Shown: positions 17,280 through 25,982 of the stretch, one piece after another
Layout: every line of letters begins with the position of its first letter
Numbering within the stretch: position 1 is the stretch's first letter
DNA from: Archangium lansingense
GTDB lineage: Bacteria > Myxococcota > Myxococcia > Myxococcales > Myxococcaceae
Length of the DNA stretch: 64,000 nt
Reading direction: 5' to 3'
Assembly: GCF_026626635.1 (NCBI RefSeq)
Contig: NZ_JAPNKA010000001.1
Span: forward strand, 6,572,001 to 6,636,000
Program-made: the position numbers and the translations under genes
The notes under the pieces: generated by a model
Databases searched by the model: none
Seen by the model: the letters and a program-made list of their open reading frames with translations, nothing else
What the model was told of the DNA's origin: nothing

Positions 17280-18695
17280 CTAGAACAGGACCGGAATCCG
17301 GGTGAACCCACGCAGGTTGGCGACACTGCCCCACTGCATCTCCTCGGCGGGGACCGCCAGCCGTAGCTTCGGGAAGCGCTGGAACAGGGACTCGAAGGCG
17401 ATCTGCCCTTCGAGCCGGGCCAGCGGCGCCCCGATGCAGACGTGGATGCCCTTGCCGAAGGCGATGTTCCGGTGGGCGTCGGGCCGCGTGATGTCGAACA
17501 CCTCCGGATTGGCGAACCGCGCCGGATCCCGATTGGCCGAGGAGAGCCCCACCGACAGGTTCTCCCCCTTGGGAATGCGCGTTCCTCCCAGCTCCATCTC
17601 CTCCAGGGCGATGCGCGGCGTGCTGATGTAGTCGACCGGTCCCCAGTAGCGCAGCGTCTCCTCGACGAGCCCCTTGGCCAGGCCGGTGGGGTCCGCCAGG
17701 AAGCGGGCGTGCTGCTCGGGGTGGGTCAGGAGCGCGAAGACGCCGTTGCCAATCAGGTTCACCGTCGTCACGTGCCCGGCGAAGAACAGGATGAACACCA
17801 TCGACACCATCTCCCGGTGGCTGAGGGTGTCCCCATCCTCCTGGACGTGGAGCATCTGGCTGATCATGTCCTCGGCCGGCGCACGCCGCTTCCGCTCGAA
17901 CAGCCCGTCCAGGTACTGGCTGAACGCCCGCAGGCTGGCCCGAATCCGATCATCCCGCATGGCGTCCTTGCGATCGGCGCGCAGGAGGAGCTCCGCCCAG
18001 CCATGAACCTGCTCTCTATCCTCCGCCGGGATGCCGAGCATGTCGCTGATGACCGTGACGGGCAGGGGGTAGGCGAAGGACTCGATCAGGTCCATCCGGC
18101 GCTCCGACACGGCCTCACCGCGCTCGGCCGCCTTGCGCTCGATGGTGTCGAGCAGCTCATTGACGAGCCGCTGGATGCGCGGCCGGAGCAGCTCCATGGC
18201 GCGAGCGGTGAAGTTGGGCTGAACCAGCTTGCGCAGCCGGGTGTGATCCGGCGGGTCGAGCATCAGGATGCTGTGCGCGAGGGGCCGGAACTCCTCGGGC
18301 ATGGTCGCCTCCAGCCGCGCCCGCTGCTCCGGCGTCATCACCGAGCGCATGTCGGAGGCGTAGCGATCACTGAGGAGCACGGACACCGCGTCGTCGTACC
18401 GGCTCACGAAGAGCCTGTCGCGTCCGGGAACCCTGCCGGACTCGCGCGCTCGTGAGCCCTCCGGATTGACCCCATCCGAGATGCCGCGGCCGAAGGGGCA
18501 GCGCACCACGGGTCCCAGGGCCCGCAGCTCGGCATAGATGGCGGGGGCGTTGGCCAGGAACTCGGGGTCCTCCCTGTCCAGGACCACGGAGTCCTGGGTG
18601 GGAGCTTCCCGGAGGGCCCTCGCGGGGCAGGTGCCGTCCTGGGTCTGCACTGGCGTCACGGCTTCCTTCTGCTCGTCCATCCGGTTCGTCGTCAT
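17280..18695 (-). CDS. Bacterial cytochrome P450
   Basis: About 471 residues, soluble class I type. The I-helix reads FAGHVTT (the acid before the Thr is replaced by His), the K-helix is EETLR (ExxR), and the heme loop is FGKGIHVCIG with the Cys ligand. The family hydroxylates or epoxidises small molecules with a ferredoxin partner, not encoded here. Start at ATG 18695 with GGAGG 5 nt before; an upstream GTG at 18719, overlapping the MarR stop, is less likely. It is the last gene of a Coq4-like/MarR/P450 operon. Around residues 65-110 there is an insertion before the B-helix region, so the N-terminus is longer than average. Confidence 0.88.
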   Translation of the reverse strand: MTTNRMDEQKEAVTPVQTQDGTCPARALREAPTQDSVVLDREDPEFLANAPAIYAELRALGPVVRCPFGRGISDGVNPEGSRARESGRVPGRDRLFVSRYDDAVSVLLSDRYASDMRSVMTPEQRARLEATMPEEFRPLAHSILMLDPPDHTRLRKLVQPNFTARAMELLRPRIQRLVNELLDTIERKAAERGEAVSERRMDLIESFAYPLPVTVISDMLGIPAEDREQVHGWAELLLRADRKDAMRDDRIRASLRAFSQYLDGLFERKRRAPAEDMISQMLHVQEDGDTLSHREMVSMVFILFFAGHVTTVNLIGNGVFALLTHPEQHARFLADPTGLAKGLVEETLRYWGPVDYISTPRIALEEMELGGTRIPKGENLSVGLSSANRDPARFANPEVFDITRPDAHRNIAFGKGIHVCIGAPLARLEGQIAFESLFQRFPKLRLAVPAEEMQWGSVANLRGFTRIPVLF

Positions 18696-18715
18696 GGTGT
18701 CCTCCGTCGTTGGTG

Positions 18716-19261
18716 TCACTTCTTCCGGCCCTTGCTCGCGGGCGGCACGCGTCTGCGCCGGGTGGGGCGCACCTCCTCGTCCTCCAGCCCCTCCTCGGGG
18801 GGCGAGGGCGTGTGTTGCTCCAGCGCGCCGAGCGCTCGCTCCATGAGGTCCAGCGCGCGGCCCAGTTCCTTCAGCTCCGCCGGGGAGGCGCTCGCGAACT
18901 GGGCGGCCAGGTCACCGGTCAGCGCCTGACGGACCCGCTGGCTCACCGCCAGTCCAGCCTCCGTCAGCACCATGCGGAGCCGCCGCCGGTCGTCGGGCTC
19001 GGCCTCGCGTCGCACGTAGCCCTGCCGCTCCAGGCGGTCGAGCAGTCCGGTGATGACGGCCGGCGTGACCAGCAGCCGCCGCGCCAGGAGCCCAGGAGAG
19101 GAGACTCCCTGCCGGATGGCGTAGAGCATGGTGAGCTGGCGCAGACTCAACTCCCCGCCCAGGTGGTTCGCCTGCACGCTCGTGGCGGCCCAGCGGTGGA
19201 GGCGGGACATCAGCTGCAGTGCGCGCTCCGCGTGCTCGATGAGGGGGTCGCTCCGAGTCAT
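18716..19261 (-). CDS. MarR-family transcriptional regulator
   Basis: About 181 residues. A winged helix-turn-helix occupies about residues 35-105: LSLRQLTMLYAIRQG, then LLARRLLVTPAVITGLLDRLERQGYV, and a wing with DDRRRLRMVLTEAG, the classic MarR signature. The C-terminal 35 residues are an acidic then basic tail (ending RRRRVPPASKGRKK) that is unusual for the family and could add DNA contacts. It is in an operon between the Coq4-like gene (6-bp gap) and the P450. MarR proteins often repress their own operon and release DNA on binding a small ligand; the region at 19955-20180 is the likely operator site. Confidence 0.85.
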   Translation of the reverse strand: MTRSDPLIEHAERALQLMSRLHRWAATSVQANHLGGELSLRQLTMLYAIRQGVSSPGLLARRLLVTPAVITGLLDRLERQGYVRREAEPDDRRRLRMVLTEAGLAVSQRVRQALTGDLAAQFASASPAELKELGRALDLMERALGALEQHTPSPPEEGLEDEEVRPTRRRRVPPASKGRKK

Positions 19262-19267
19262 CGCTCC

Positions 19268-19954
19268 CTACCCATTCGCGGGGGCGCACAGCCGCGCGCG
19301 CAGCGTGGCCACGGGGGTCTCCCAGTGGTCTTCGAACCTGACGCTGAGGAACTGCGGGGACGCGCGGCCTCGGCGAAACGCGGCCCACAACCGCTGTAGG
19401 TACTCGGATCGCCCGATGCTGGACTGCGGAGTCTTGAGGAGCCCGATCGTGCCGTTCAACAGGACGAACGCCGTGGTCCGGAGTCCCAGGTTGCCCAGGA
19501 CGTACGCCTGCAGCTCCATCTCGCCCACCACGTCCGTGCCGTAGCCCGTCAGCACGTGCAGCAGGTCATGCGTCTCGCGGTATCGCTTGGAGATGAAGTG
19601 GATGTCGTTCTCGAGCTCGAGCGTCGTCTCGAAGGGGAAGATCTTGTTGTCGCGGTAGTAGCGCGCGAACTCATGGCCGAGCGTTCCCTCGGGCATGCGC
19701 TCGAACGCGGTCAGATCCAGTTCCTTGCCCTGTAGAGAAGGGCGCTCGGACAGCAGGCGGCGCCCCTCCTCGCCGCGCTGGAACTGCTGGACGAGCGATG
19801 CGTAGACGTTGGCGTTCAGACTCAAGTTGAACGTCTGGCCGGCGGTGGGATTCGTTGGGTCCTCCTTGAGCACCCCCAGGCACTGGCTCGCCACGCGCAG
19901 GCGGGTGAACAGGGAGGCGTTGTCGGGCAGGGACAGAGTCTGGGCATCGCTCAT
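19268..19954 (-). CDS. COQ4-family protein
   Basis: About 228 residues. The diagnostic motif is HDLLH with a Glu 12 residues on (H129, D130, H133, E145: HDxxH-x11-E), the zinc-binding signature of Coq4. Flanking helices (ISKRYRETHDLLHVLTGYG) fit the family as well. Coq4 acts in ubiquinone synthesis in eukaryotes, where it was reported to remove a carboxyl group from a ring precursor; bacterial homologues are often in secondary-metabolite settings. Most myxobacteria use menaquinone, so a role in a MarR/P450-linked pathway rather than in quinone synthesis is plausible here. First gene of the operon with MarR and P450. Confidence 0.75.
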   Translation of the reverse strand: MSDAQTLSLPDNASLFTRLRVASQCLGVLKEDPTNPTAGQTFNLSLNANVYASLVQQFQRGEEGRRLLSERPSLQGKELDLTAFERMPEGTLGHEFARYYRDNKIFPFETTLELENDIHFISKRYRETHDLLHVLTGYGTDVVGEMELQAYVLGNLGLRTTAFVLLNGTIGLLKTPQSSIGRSEYLQRLWAAFRRGRASPQFLSVRFEDHWETPVATLRARLCAPANG

Positions 19955-20180
19955 GGGGGCCGGCTCACAGGATGGGGGATGGGAGTTGATGTGGGCTCAG
20001 GGCGGACAGGCTCATCCCATTCGTTTATGAGGTAAATGATATACGAAGCAAACCATTCGATCAACGCGTACCCATCGGTGCGTCATGTTGAACGCCAGCT
20101 CCCTCTCGGAGGTGTCGGGCTGAGGTCCGTCGCATCCGGAAGGTTGCTCGCTCACCCCGCTGGGCTACCCTGCACGGACG
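19955..20180. promoter_or_regulatory. Divergent Coq4/MarR-operon and xerD promoter region
   Basis: 226 bp between two divergent genes. Around 20015-20070 the sequence becomes AT-rich (TTTATGAGGTAAATGATATACG) compared with its surroundings, which is where promoters are expected. CATTCG occurs twice, flanking this AT-rich part. On the minus strand TTGCTT is followed 17 nt later by ATAAAC, a poor but possible -35/-10 pair. This is a candidate MarR operator; the exact site is not resolved. Confidence 0.4.
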
Positions 20181-21134
20181 ATGGAAGGGTACCTCGACGC
20201 ATTCATCGCCTTCATCCGTGCCGAGCGCGGCCTGTCCGGCAAGACGGTGGATGCCTACGCCGCGGATCTGGCGGTGTACTTCGCGGACCTGAAGCGCAAG
20301 GGCATCATCGACGTGGTGCGCGTGCAGCCGGATGACATCACCGGCCACCTGACGACGCTGAACACACGCCGGCTCTCCCGGCGTAGCCAGGCGCGGCACC
20401 TGGCGGCCATCCGCGGCTTCCATCGCTTCCTGGTGGCCGAGAAGTACGTGGAGAAGGATCCCACCGAGGACATCGACACCCCGCGCTCGGCGCGCAAGCT
20501 GCCTGTCTTCCTCACGCTGGAGGAGGTGGAGCAGTTGCTCGCCGCTCCGGACGAGCGCACGCCCGTGGGCATGCGGGACAAGGCCATGCTCGAGGTGCTG
20601 TACGCCACCGGCCTGCGTGTGAGCGAGCTGGTGGGCCTGGGCATCAACGACATCCAGCTGGGTGCCGGCTATCTGGTGGCGAAGGGCAAGGGCTCCAAAG
20701 AGCGCATCGTCCCGGTGGGCAGCATCGCGGCGGAGAAGGTGCAGTCGTACCTCGCGGGGCCCCGGCAACTCCTGCTGGGCGAGCGCGAGTCGAAGGCGCT
20801 CTTCATCACCCCGCGCGGCGATGGTTTCACCCGGCAGGGTTTCTGGAAGCTGCTCAAGCGCTATGCGCTCAAGGCGGGCATCCGCAAGCCGCTGTCACCT
20901 CACAAGCTGAGGCACTCGTTCGCCACGCACCTGGTGGAGCGCGGTGCGGATCTGCGCGCGGTGCAGGCCATGCTGGGCCACGCGGACCTGGCTACCACGC
21001 AGATCTACACGCACGTGAACAGCGTGCGGCTGCGGGCCGTCTACGACAACGCCCACCCGCGCGGAGACGACGTGCGCGGGCGGGGAGGGGCCCTGGGCAG
21101 CCGCGTGGCGAGGAAGAGGGCAGGGGGCACGTAA
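20181..21134 (+). CDS. xerD: Tyrosine site-specific recombinase XerD/XerC type
   Basis: About 317 residues. An N-terminal SAM-like core-binding domain (to about residue 95) is followed by the catalytic domain with R146 (in TGLRVSEL), a Lys in KGKGSKER, HKLRH (H241, R244), H267 in LGHADL and the nucleophile Y276 in QIYTHV. The length matches chromosomal Xer recombinases, which resolve chromosome dimers at dif, more than phage integrases. It is not next to a visible attachment site, tRNA or phage genes. XerC and XerD are hard to tell apart from sequence alone. The C-terminal ~40 residues after the nucleophile are basic and Gly-rich. Confidence 0.85.
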   Translation: MEGYLDAFIAFIRAERGLSGKTVDAYAADLAVYFADLKRKGIIDVVRVQPDDITGHLTTLNTRRLSRRSQARHLAAIRGFHRFLVAEKYVEKDPTEDIDTPRSARKLPVFLTLEEVEQLLAAPDERTPVGMRDKAMLEVLYATGLRVSELVGLGINDIQLGAGYLVAKGKGSKERIVPVGSIAAEKVQSYLAGPRQLLLGERESKALFITPRGDGFTRQGFWKLLKRYALKAGIRKPLSPHKLRHSFATHLVERGADLRAVQAMLGHADLATTQIYTHVNSVRLRAVYDNAHPRGDDVRGRGGALGSRVARKRAGGT

Positions 21135-21158
21135 GCCCCCACCACCCACCTCACGTCA

Positions 21159-21827
21159 TCACGGCGTGGGGGCCGCCACGTTCTGGCCGCCCGCGGGAGC
21201 CGGCTGGCCCTCGACCGGAGCGGCGGCAGCAGCCGCGGCCTCGGCCGCCGCCTTCTCGGCCGCCAGCTTCGCGGCCTCCGCCTCGGCGCGCTTCACCGTC
21301 TCGGCCTCCGCGATCTTGCCCATGGCCGCCAGGCCCTTGTCGAAGTCCTTCCCGAGCATCACGTCCATGTTCACGAACAGGCCGAAGGCCTTGCCCATGA
21401 AGTCGTTGGTGCCATCCATCTTCCACGTCACCGTCACGCCCTCGGCGGCCGGGGTGAAGGTGAAGGTGGTCGGGCTGGTGGACGCGAACGGCCGGATGAA
21501 CTCCAGCTTGATGCGGACGAGCTCGTTGGCCTTGCTCTCCTCGATCGTCATCCGGCCCTCGCCCACGTCGTCATTGCCAGACCAGCCGTACTTCGCGCCC
21601 GTGCCCGCGGCGGCGCCCTCGAAGGTGACCTTCTGGTTCGGGTCCAGCTTGTCCCAGGGCGACCACCCACCCCAGTTGTGGAAGTCGTTCACCAGCGCGA
21701 AGGCGATGTCCGGCGACGCCTTGAACGTCGCGCTGCGCTGCACGGAATACTCGGCCGGCTGCATGGCGATGACACCGCACAGCGCCACGAGAACGCCGGC
21801 GACACCAAGGAGGATCTTCTTGAGCAT
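21159..21827 (-). CDS. SRPBCC (polyketide cyclase/START-like) membrane-anchored protein
   Basis: About 222 residues. One N-terminal transmembrane or signal helix (ILLGVAGVLVALCGVIAM), then an SRPBCC fold: a strand with VQRSATFKASPDIAFALVNDFHNWGGWSPW is the usual entry, and the TFTFTPAAEGVTVTWKMDG part is the C-terminal strand pair. The last 50 residues are very Ala/Glu-rich. The family binds hydrophobic ligands; the substrate is unknown. Similar proteins in many proteobacteria are annotated as cyclase/dehydrase-like. Convergent with xerD (24-bp gap); 222 bp from the divergent Uma2 gene. Confidence 0.75.
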   Translation of the reverse strand: MLKKILLGVAGVLVALCGVIAMQPAEYSVQRSATFKASPDIAFALVNDFHNWGGWSPWDKLDPNQKVTFEGAAAGTGAKYGWSGNDDVGEGRMTIEESKANELVRIKLEFIRPFASTSPTTFTFTPAAEGVTVTWKMDGTNDFMGKAFGLFVNMDVMLGKDFDKGLAAMGKIAEAETVKRAEAEAAKLAAEKAAAEAAAAAAAPVEGQPAPAGGQNVAAPTP

Positions 21828-22049
21828 GGAGGATTCTTTCCTGAGAGGTGAGAAAGCCGGCGCGTCATAGGGGAAAGCGCTTGCCTCTCGCAAGAGTCCG
21901 GGAGTGTGGACTCCCCTGGGCGCTGTCTTGAGCCTGTCCGTGTGGGACGACCCTACCGGAAAAGTCAGAACCCGGTGTAGAATAGCTGGAGCAAGGGAGG
22001 CGGGGCTTGGCCTTGCTGGTTCTGACCACAGAGGTAGGAGGAGACGGCG

Positions 22050-22652
22050 ATGGGGAAGGGAAAGAAGCCGGCGACGTACGAGGACATCGAAGCGCTGCCG
22101 GTCGGGTGGGTCGGGGAGTTGTTGGGGGATGAACTGGTGGCCTCTCCTCGACCGGCCATGCCCCATGCACGGGTGGCCTGGGCCTTGAGCGTCCTGCTCG
22201 GCCCTGTCTCGGATCTGGGGCAGCAGGAGCCTGGCGGTGGGTGGTGGATCCTCCATGAGCCGGAGCTGCACCTCGGGAGAGACGTCCTGGTGCCAGATCT
22301 CGCGGGGTGGCGTCGCGATCGGATGCCCGTGCCCCCCTTCATGGATGAGCCCTACTCGACGGTGGCCCCGGATTGGTTGTGCGAGGTGCTCTCGCCCTCG
22401 ACTGAGGCAGTCGACAGGAAACGCAAACTGCCGCTCTACCACCGCGAGGGCGTGAGCCATGTTTGGCTCATTGATCCGTCGGTGCGCACCCTGGAGATCT
22501 ACCGTCGGCAGGAGCGGGACTGGCTGCTCGTGGCTGGTTGCAGCGGTGACGGGGAGGTCATCGCCGAGCCGTTTGACGCGCTCCCGTTGACGCTGGGCTC
22601 ACTGTGGTGGCCACGGGTTGGAACAACACGAGCTCAGATACCCTCACCCTAG
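22050..22652 (+). CDS. Uma2-family (DUF820) putative endonuclease
   Basis: About 200 residues, single PD-(D/E)XK-like Uma2 domain. Recognisable parts are EPELHL...VLVPDLAGWRRDR (with the catalytic-type Asp), CEVLSPST, and RKRKLPLYHREGVSHVWLIDP. The family is very numerous in cyanobacteria and also in myxobacteria; the function is not established, although a restriction-endonuclease-like fold is known. Start ATG at 22050, with AGGAGG upstream. No partner genes sit next to it. It ends in a hairpin shared with the convergent DUF4388 gene. Confidence 0.8.
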   Translation: MGKGKKPATYEDIEALPVGWVGELLGDELVASPRPAMPHARVAWALSVLLGPVSDLGQQEPGGGWWILHEPELHLGRDVLVPDLAGWRRDRMPVPPFMDEPYSTVAPDWLCEVLSPSTEAVDRKRKLPLYHREGVSHVWLIDPSVRTLEIYRRQERDWLLVAGCSGDGEVIAEPFDALPLTLGSLWWPRVGTTRAQIPSP

Positions 22653-22673
22653 CCCTCTCCCGAGGGGAGAGGG
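22653..22673. terminator. Bidirectional hairpin between convergent genes
   Basis: A 9-bp perfect stem (CCCTCTCCC / GGGAGAGGG) with a 3-nt loop. It starts right after the Uma2 stop, and the convergent DUF4388 gene ends 10 bp away at 22683. The position between two converging genes suits a bidirectional terminator, although there is no T-run. The flanking text (CCCTCACCCTAGCCCTCTCCC) looks like a repetitive sequence common in high-GC proteobacteria, so it may be a dispersed repeat. Confidence 0.55.
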
Positions 22674-22682
22674 GATTGGCTC

Positions 22683-23849
22683 TCAGCGCCCCACGATGGG
22701 GATTCCGAACGGCTCCGTCTTCGCGCGCCGCCTCGGAGCCCCGGTGTCCGGCATCACTCGGGCGATTCCCGATTCCATCAGCCGCTTCAGCGCCCGGTAT
22801 GCCGCCAGCTCGCCCATGGCCGTGTTCCGCAGCACCTCGCGCACGCTCCGGCTGCCCCGCAGCTTCGTGTACAGGTACAGGTCATCCGCCGTCAGCGACG
22901 GCGGGGGAGGGCGCGGCAACGGCTCGAAGTACAGCCGTCCGTCCAGTGCCAGCACCTCGTCCGCCAGCGCCACCGTCAGCCGAACCTCCGCCTCTCGGTA
23001 CAGTGCATGCGCCTCCGGCACCGGCGCTCGCTCCAACACCTGTGCCGCCACCGCCACCGCCTCCTCGTACCGGCCTGCCTCGACCAGGCGCCGGGCCAGC
23101 TCCAGCAGATCCGCCAGCTCCGTTGCCTCGCCCACCTTCGGGCCCCTCGGCTTGCGCGGCGTCAGCGCCCCGCGCCGGTACAGGCGCAGCACCCAGCGCG
23201 CCCCGTGCAGCGGACCCTCCGGCGATGCCGCCAGCAGCTCGCTCAGCGTCGCGCCCTTCTCGGCGAGCTGCAGCAGCTGATCCTCCGCCGCCGACACCGT
23301 CTCCACCGCGAACTCTCGATACACCCCGAACAGCGTGTCCGGCCCCGGGAAGAGATCCCAGAACACCTTCCACTCGAGCAGCCGCGTCAGCGCGTCCCGG
23401 TGCAGCTCCTTCAGGCCCAGCTGCAGCTCCACCGCCCGTCCCAGCGGCGGCAGCCCCGGACGAAACTCCACCTCTCCGGACTCCCACCCGTAGCAGTCGA
23501 AGAGCGCTTCACGCGCCTTGTGCGCCATGGCCTCCGCCAGCCGCGCCCTCGCCACCAGGCCTCGCTCCACCAAGAAGGTGCCAAAGGGCACCCCCAACGC
23601 TTCCGCCTCCGCGAAGGCCTCCGCCGCCCTCGTTGCATCGAGGATTCGAAGCCGCGCCAGCACCTGTCCCAGGTGCTCCGTGGCCTCGCTGGAGCTCTCT
23701 CCCGCCAGGTAGCCGCGCTGGAAGAAGAAGTGTCTGCGCACCGCCCCCCGCTCGACCCGCAGCATCCCGTCCACCGCTGGTTCCTCGAAGAACGCGGGCA
23801 TCAACAGCTGCAGCCGGTAGCTGGCCAGATTCCCCTTGAAACGCTCCAT
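22683..23849 (-). CDS. DUF4388-domain protein
   Basis: About 388 residues. The N-terminal ~110 residues match the DUF4388 (PATAN-like) pattern common in Deltaproteobacteria: a strand-rich domain with FKGNLASYRLQLL, then RVERGAVRRHFFFQRGYLAGESS. A second part (about 60-130) resembles the GspE N-terminal helical motif with GTFLVERGLV. The middle has a short helical repeat (AEAGRYEEAVAVAAQVLE). The C-terminus is a winged-helix-like segment (YTKLRGSRSVREVL ... AYRALKRLMESG). Such proteins are often linked with gliding, pili or second-messenger control; the exact role is unknown. I used the ATG at 23849, preceded by GAAGGAAG. Confidence 0.7.
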   Translation of the reverse strand: MERFKGNLASYRLQLLMPAFFEEPAVDGMLRVERGAVRRHFFFQRGYLAGESSSEATEHLGQVLARLRILDATRAAEAFAEAEALGVPFGTFLVERGLVARARLAEAMAHKAREALFDCYGWESGEVEFRPGLPPLGRAVELQLGLKELHRDALTRLLEWKVFWDLFPGPDTLFGVYREFAVETVSAAEDQLLQLAEKGATLSELLAASPEGPLHGARWVLRLYRRGALTPRKPRGPKVGEATELADLLELARRLVEAGRYEEAVAVAAQVLERAPVPEAHALYREAEVRLTVALADEVLALDGRLYFEPLPRPPPPSLTADDLYLYTKLRGSRSVREVLRNTAMGELAAYRALKRLMESGIARVMPDTGAPRRRAKTEPFGIPIVGR

Positions 23850-24084
23850 GTCGACGACTTCCTTCTCGCTGGGGGAACAGCAGGGTAGCCAAGGCCGGAC
23901 CCCTCGGCAACCCTTTGATTTCACAGCTTTTCCTCCTGGGTCCCAAGAAGTTCCCAGTAGTCGGTCTGCTCGGGGAGCGGGCGGCCGAGTTCAATCCGAG
24001 CAACGCGCTCGCAGGAAAGTTGCAGGGTGGCCCTGGGTGTGCGAACCAGGGCTGTCACCCCTTTCGTATATAGGCGTGGGAGTC

Positions 24085-25098
24085 ATGCGGATCCTCTCGG
24101 GAGTCCAGTCCTCGGGCCGGTTGCACATCGGCAACTACTACGGCGCGCTCCGGCAGTTCGTGCACCTGCAGGATGAGGGCGAGGCCTACTACTTCATCGC
24201 CAACTACCACTCGCTCACCACCGTGCGCGACGCGAAGCTGGCCGAGGAGCTCACCCGCGAGGCGGCCATGGCCTACCTCTCGCTGGGTCTGGATCCGAAG
24301 AAGGCCGTGCTCTTCCGCCAGAGCGATGTGCGCGAGGTGCTGGAGCTCTACTGGATCCTCGGCACCGTGGTGCCGATGGCCAACCTGGAGCGCGCCCACA
24401 GCTACAAGGACAAGCTCGACCGGGGCATCAGCCCGGACTTCGGCCTCTTCGCCTACCCGGTGCTCATGGCCGCCGACATCCTGCTCTACAGCGCGGACTT
24501 CGTGCCGGTGGGCAAGGATCAGATCCAGCACATCGAGTTCGCCCGCGACTGGGCGGTGAAGTTCAACATGACGTACGTGCCGGGCTACGATCCGCAGGAT
24601 CCCGAGGGCAAGGAGAAGGGGCACGCCCCCGGCATCCTCAAGCTGCCCGCGGCCCGGGTGCAGGAGAGCACCGCCACGGTGCCGGGCGTGGACGGACAGA
24701 AGATGTCCAAGTCCTACGGCAACACCATCGAGCTCTTCGGAGACGAGAAGGAGATCAAGAAGCGCATCATGGGCATCAAGACGGACTCCACGCCCGTCGA
24801 GGCGCCCAAGCCCACCGAGAACGTCCCTCTGTACGATCTGCTCAAGCTGATGCTGCCCGAGCAGCGCTTTCAGGAGGTGGATGCCTCCTGGCGCGCGGGT
24901 GGCAAGGGCTACGGTGAGTACAAGAAGCTGCTCCTCGAGGCCTTCCACGAGACCTTCGGTCCGGCGCGCAAGCGTTACGAGGAGTTCAAGAGCGATCCCG
25001 CCGAGCTCGAGCGCATCCTCCAGGATGGCGCCGAGCGGGCCCGTGCCGAGGCGTCCCAGCTCATGAAGCGGGTCCGCAGCGCCGTGGGCGTTCCCTAG
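24085..25098 (+). CDS. trpS: Tryptophanyl-tRNA synthetase
   Basis: About 337 residues, cytosolic class I aminoacyl-tRNA synthetase. The signature motifs are HIGN (residue 14, HIGH equivalent) and KMSKS (206-210), with the conserved N-terminal ILSGVQSSGRLH. Charges tRNA-Trp. Start ATG at 24085, with GGGAG just upstream. It is the first gene of a same-strand series trpS, scpA, scpB and the pseudouridine synthase, an order seen in other myxobacteria and deltaproteobacteria; scpA begins 17 bp after its stop. Both strands of 23850-24084 contain no other gene and should hold the divergent promoters. Confidence 0.95.
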   Translation: MRILSGVQSSGRLHIGNYYGALRQFVHLQDEGEAYYFIANYHSLTTVRDAKLAEELTREAAMAYLSLGLDPKKAVLFRQSDVREVLELYWILGTVVPMANLERAHSYKDKLDRGISPDFGLFAYPVLMAADILLYSADFVPVGKDQIQHIEFARDWAVKFNMTYVPGYDPQDPEGKEKGHAPGILKLPAARVQESTATVPGVDGQKMSKSYGNTIELFGDEKEIKKRIMGIKTDSTPVEAPKPTENVPLYDLLKLMLPEQRFQEVDASWRAGGKGYGEYKKLLLEAFHETFGPARKRYEEFKSDPAELERILQDGAERARAEASQLMKRVRSAVGVP

Positions 25099-25115
25099 CG
25101 CGTGAAGGACGTCTG

Positions 25116-25982
25116 GTGAGCGCAGGCCGTCGCAGCGCCCCTCCCACCGAGGAGACCCTCGAGGCAGACGTGCCCCTCAGTCCGGGCGACGCGTTTCGCA
25201 TCGCCCTGCCCAATTTCGAGGGACCGCTCGACCTCCTGCTCCACCTCATCAAGGAGCACCGGCTCGACATCTTCGACATCCCCCTGGCGCTCATCACCGA
25301 GAAGTACCTCGAGCACCTGGAGAAGATGCGGGAGATCAATCTCGACATCGCCGGCGAGTTCCTGGTGATGGCCGCCACGCTGGCGCACCTCAAGAGCCGC
25401 ATGCTGCTGCCGCGTCAGGACATCGCGGAGCAGACGGCGGACGCGGTGACGGAGCTGCAGCAGGAGGACGTGGGAGATCCTCGCGCCGAGCTGGTGCGCC
25501 GCCTGCTCGAGTATCAGAAGTACAAGGACGCCGCCGAGCAGCTCGCGATGCAGGACATCCTGGATCGCGACGTCTTCCCGCGCCGGGTGCCCGTGGAGGC
25601 CGTGCCCATCCCCGAGGAGGAGGTGGGCCTGCAGGAGTTCTCGGTCCTCAAGTTGATCGAGGCGCTCGACCGGGTGTTGGAGCGCCTGGCGCCCAAGCTG
25701 CAGCACGAGGTGGTACGCGAGAAGGTGAGCATCTCCGATGCCATCCAGCGCATCGCCGAGCGCTTGAAGGCCCAGGGGGCGTGTTCCTTCGAGAGCCTGT
25801 TCGATGAGCATCGTACGCGTCAGGAGGTGGTGATCACCTTCCTGGCCATCCTGGAGATGGTGAAGCGGCGGTTGCTCAAGGTGAGCCAGGAAGCCCCCCT
25901 GGCGGACATCATGCTCACGCCCAACGGGGATGCCCTGGAGCGGCTGGTCCCCACGGAGGTGGATGAGAGTGAGTACCGGTAA
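25116..25982 (+). CDS. scpA: Segregation and condensation protein A
   Basis: About 288 residues, kleisin subunit of the SMC-ScpA-ScpB condensin. The N-terminal kleisin block FEGPLDLLLHLIKEHRLDIFDIPLALIT is highly diagnostic, followed by the helical LDIAGEFLVMAATLAHLKSRMLLP and the C-terminal winged helix that contacts the SMC head (RQEVVITFLAILEMVKRRLL). It acts on the nucleoid in chromosome compaction and segregation. The start is the GTG at 25116. It overlaps scpB by 14 bp, as expected for a stable partner pair. Confidence 0.95.
   Translation: MSAGRRSAPPTEETLEADVPLSPGDAFRIALPNFEGPLDLLLHLIKEHRLDIFDIPLALITEKYLEHLEKMREINLDIAGEFLVMAATLAHLKSRMLLPRQDIAEQTADAVTELQQEDVGDPRAELVRRLLEYQKYKDAAEQLAMQDILDRDVFPRRVPVEAVPIPEEEVGLQEFSVLKLIEALDRVLERLAPKLQHEVVREKVSISDAIQRIAERLKAQGACSFESLFDEHRTRQEVVITFLAILEMVKRRLLKVSQEAPLADIMLTPNGDALERLVPTEVDESEYR

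Noticed and set aside
20181..21134. xerD as evidence of a prophage or integrative element
   Set aside because: Length and motifs fit chromosomal Xer recombinases; no phage genes, tRNA or att repeats nearby.
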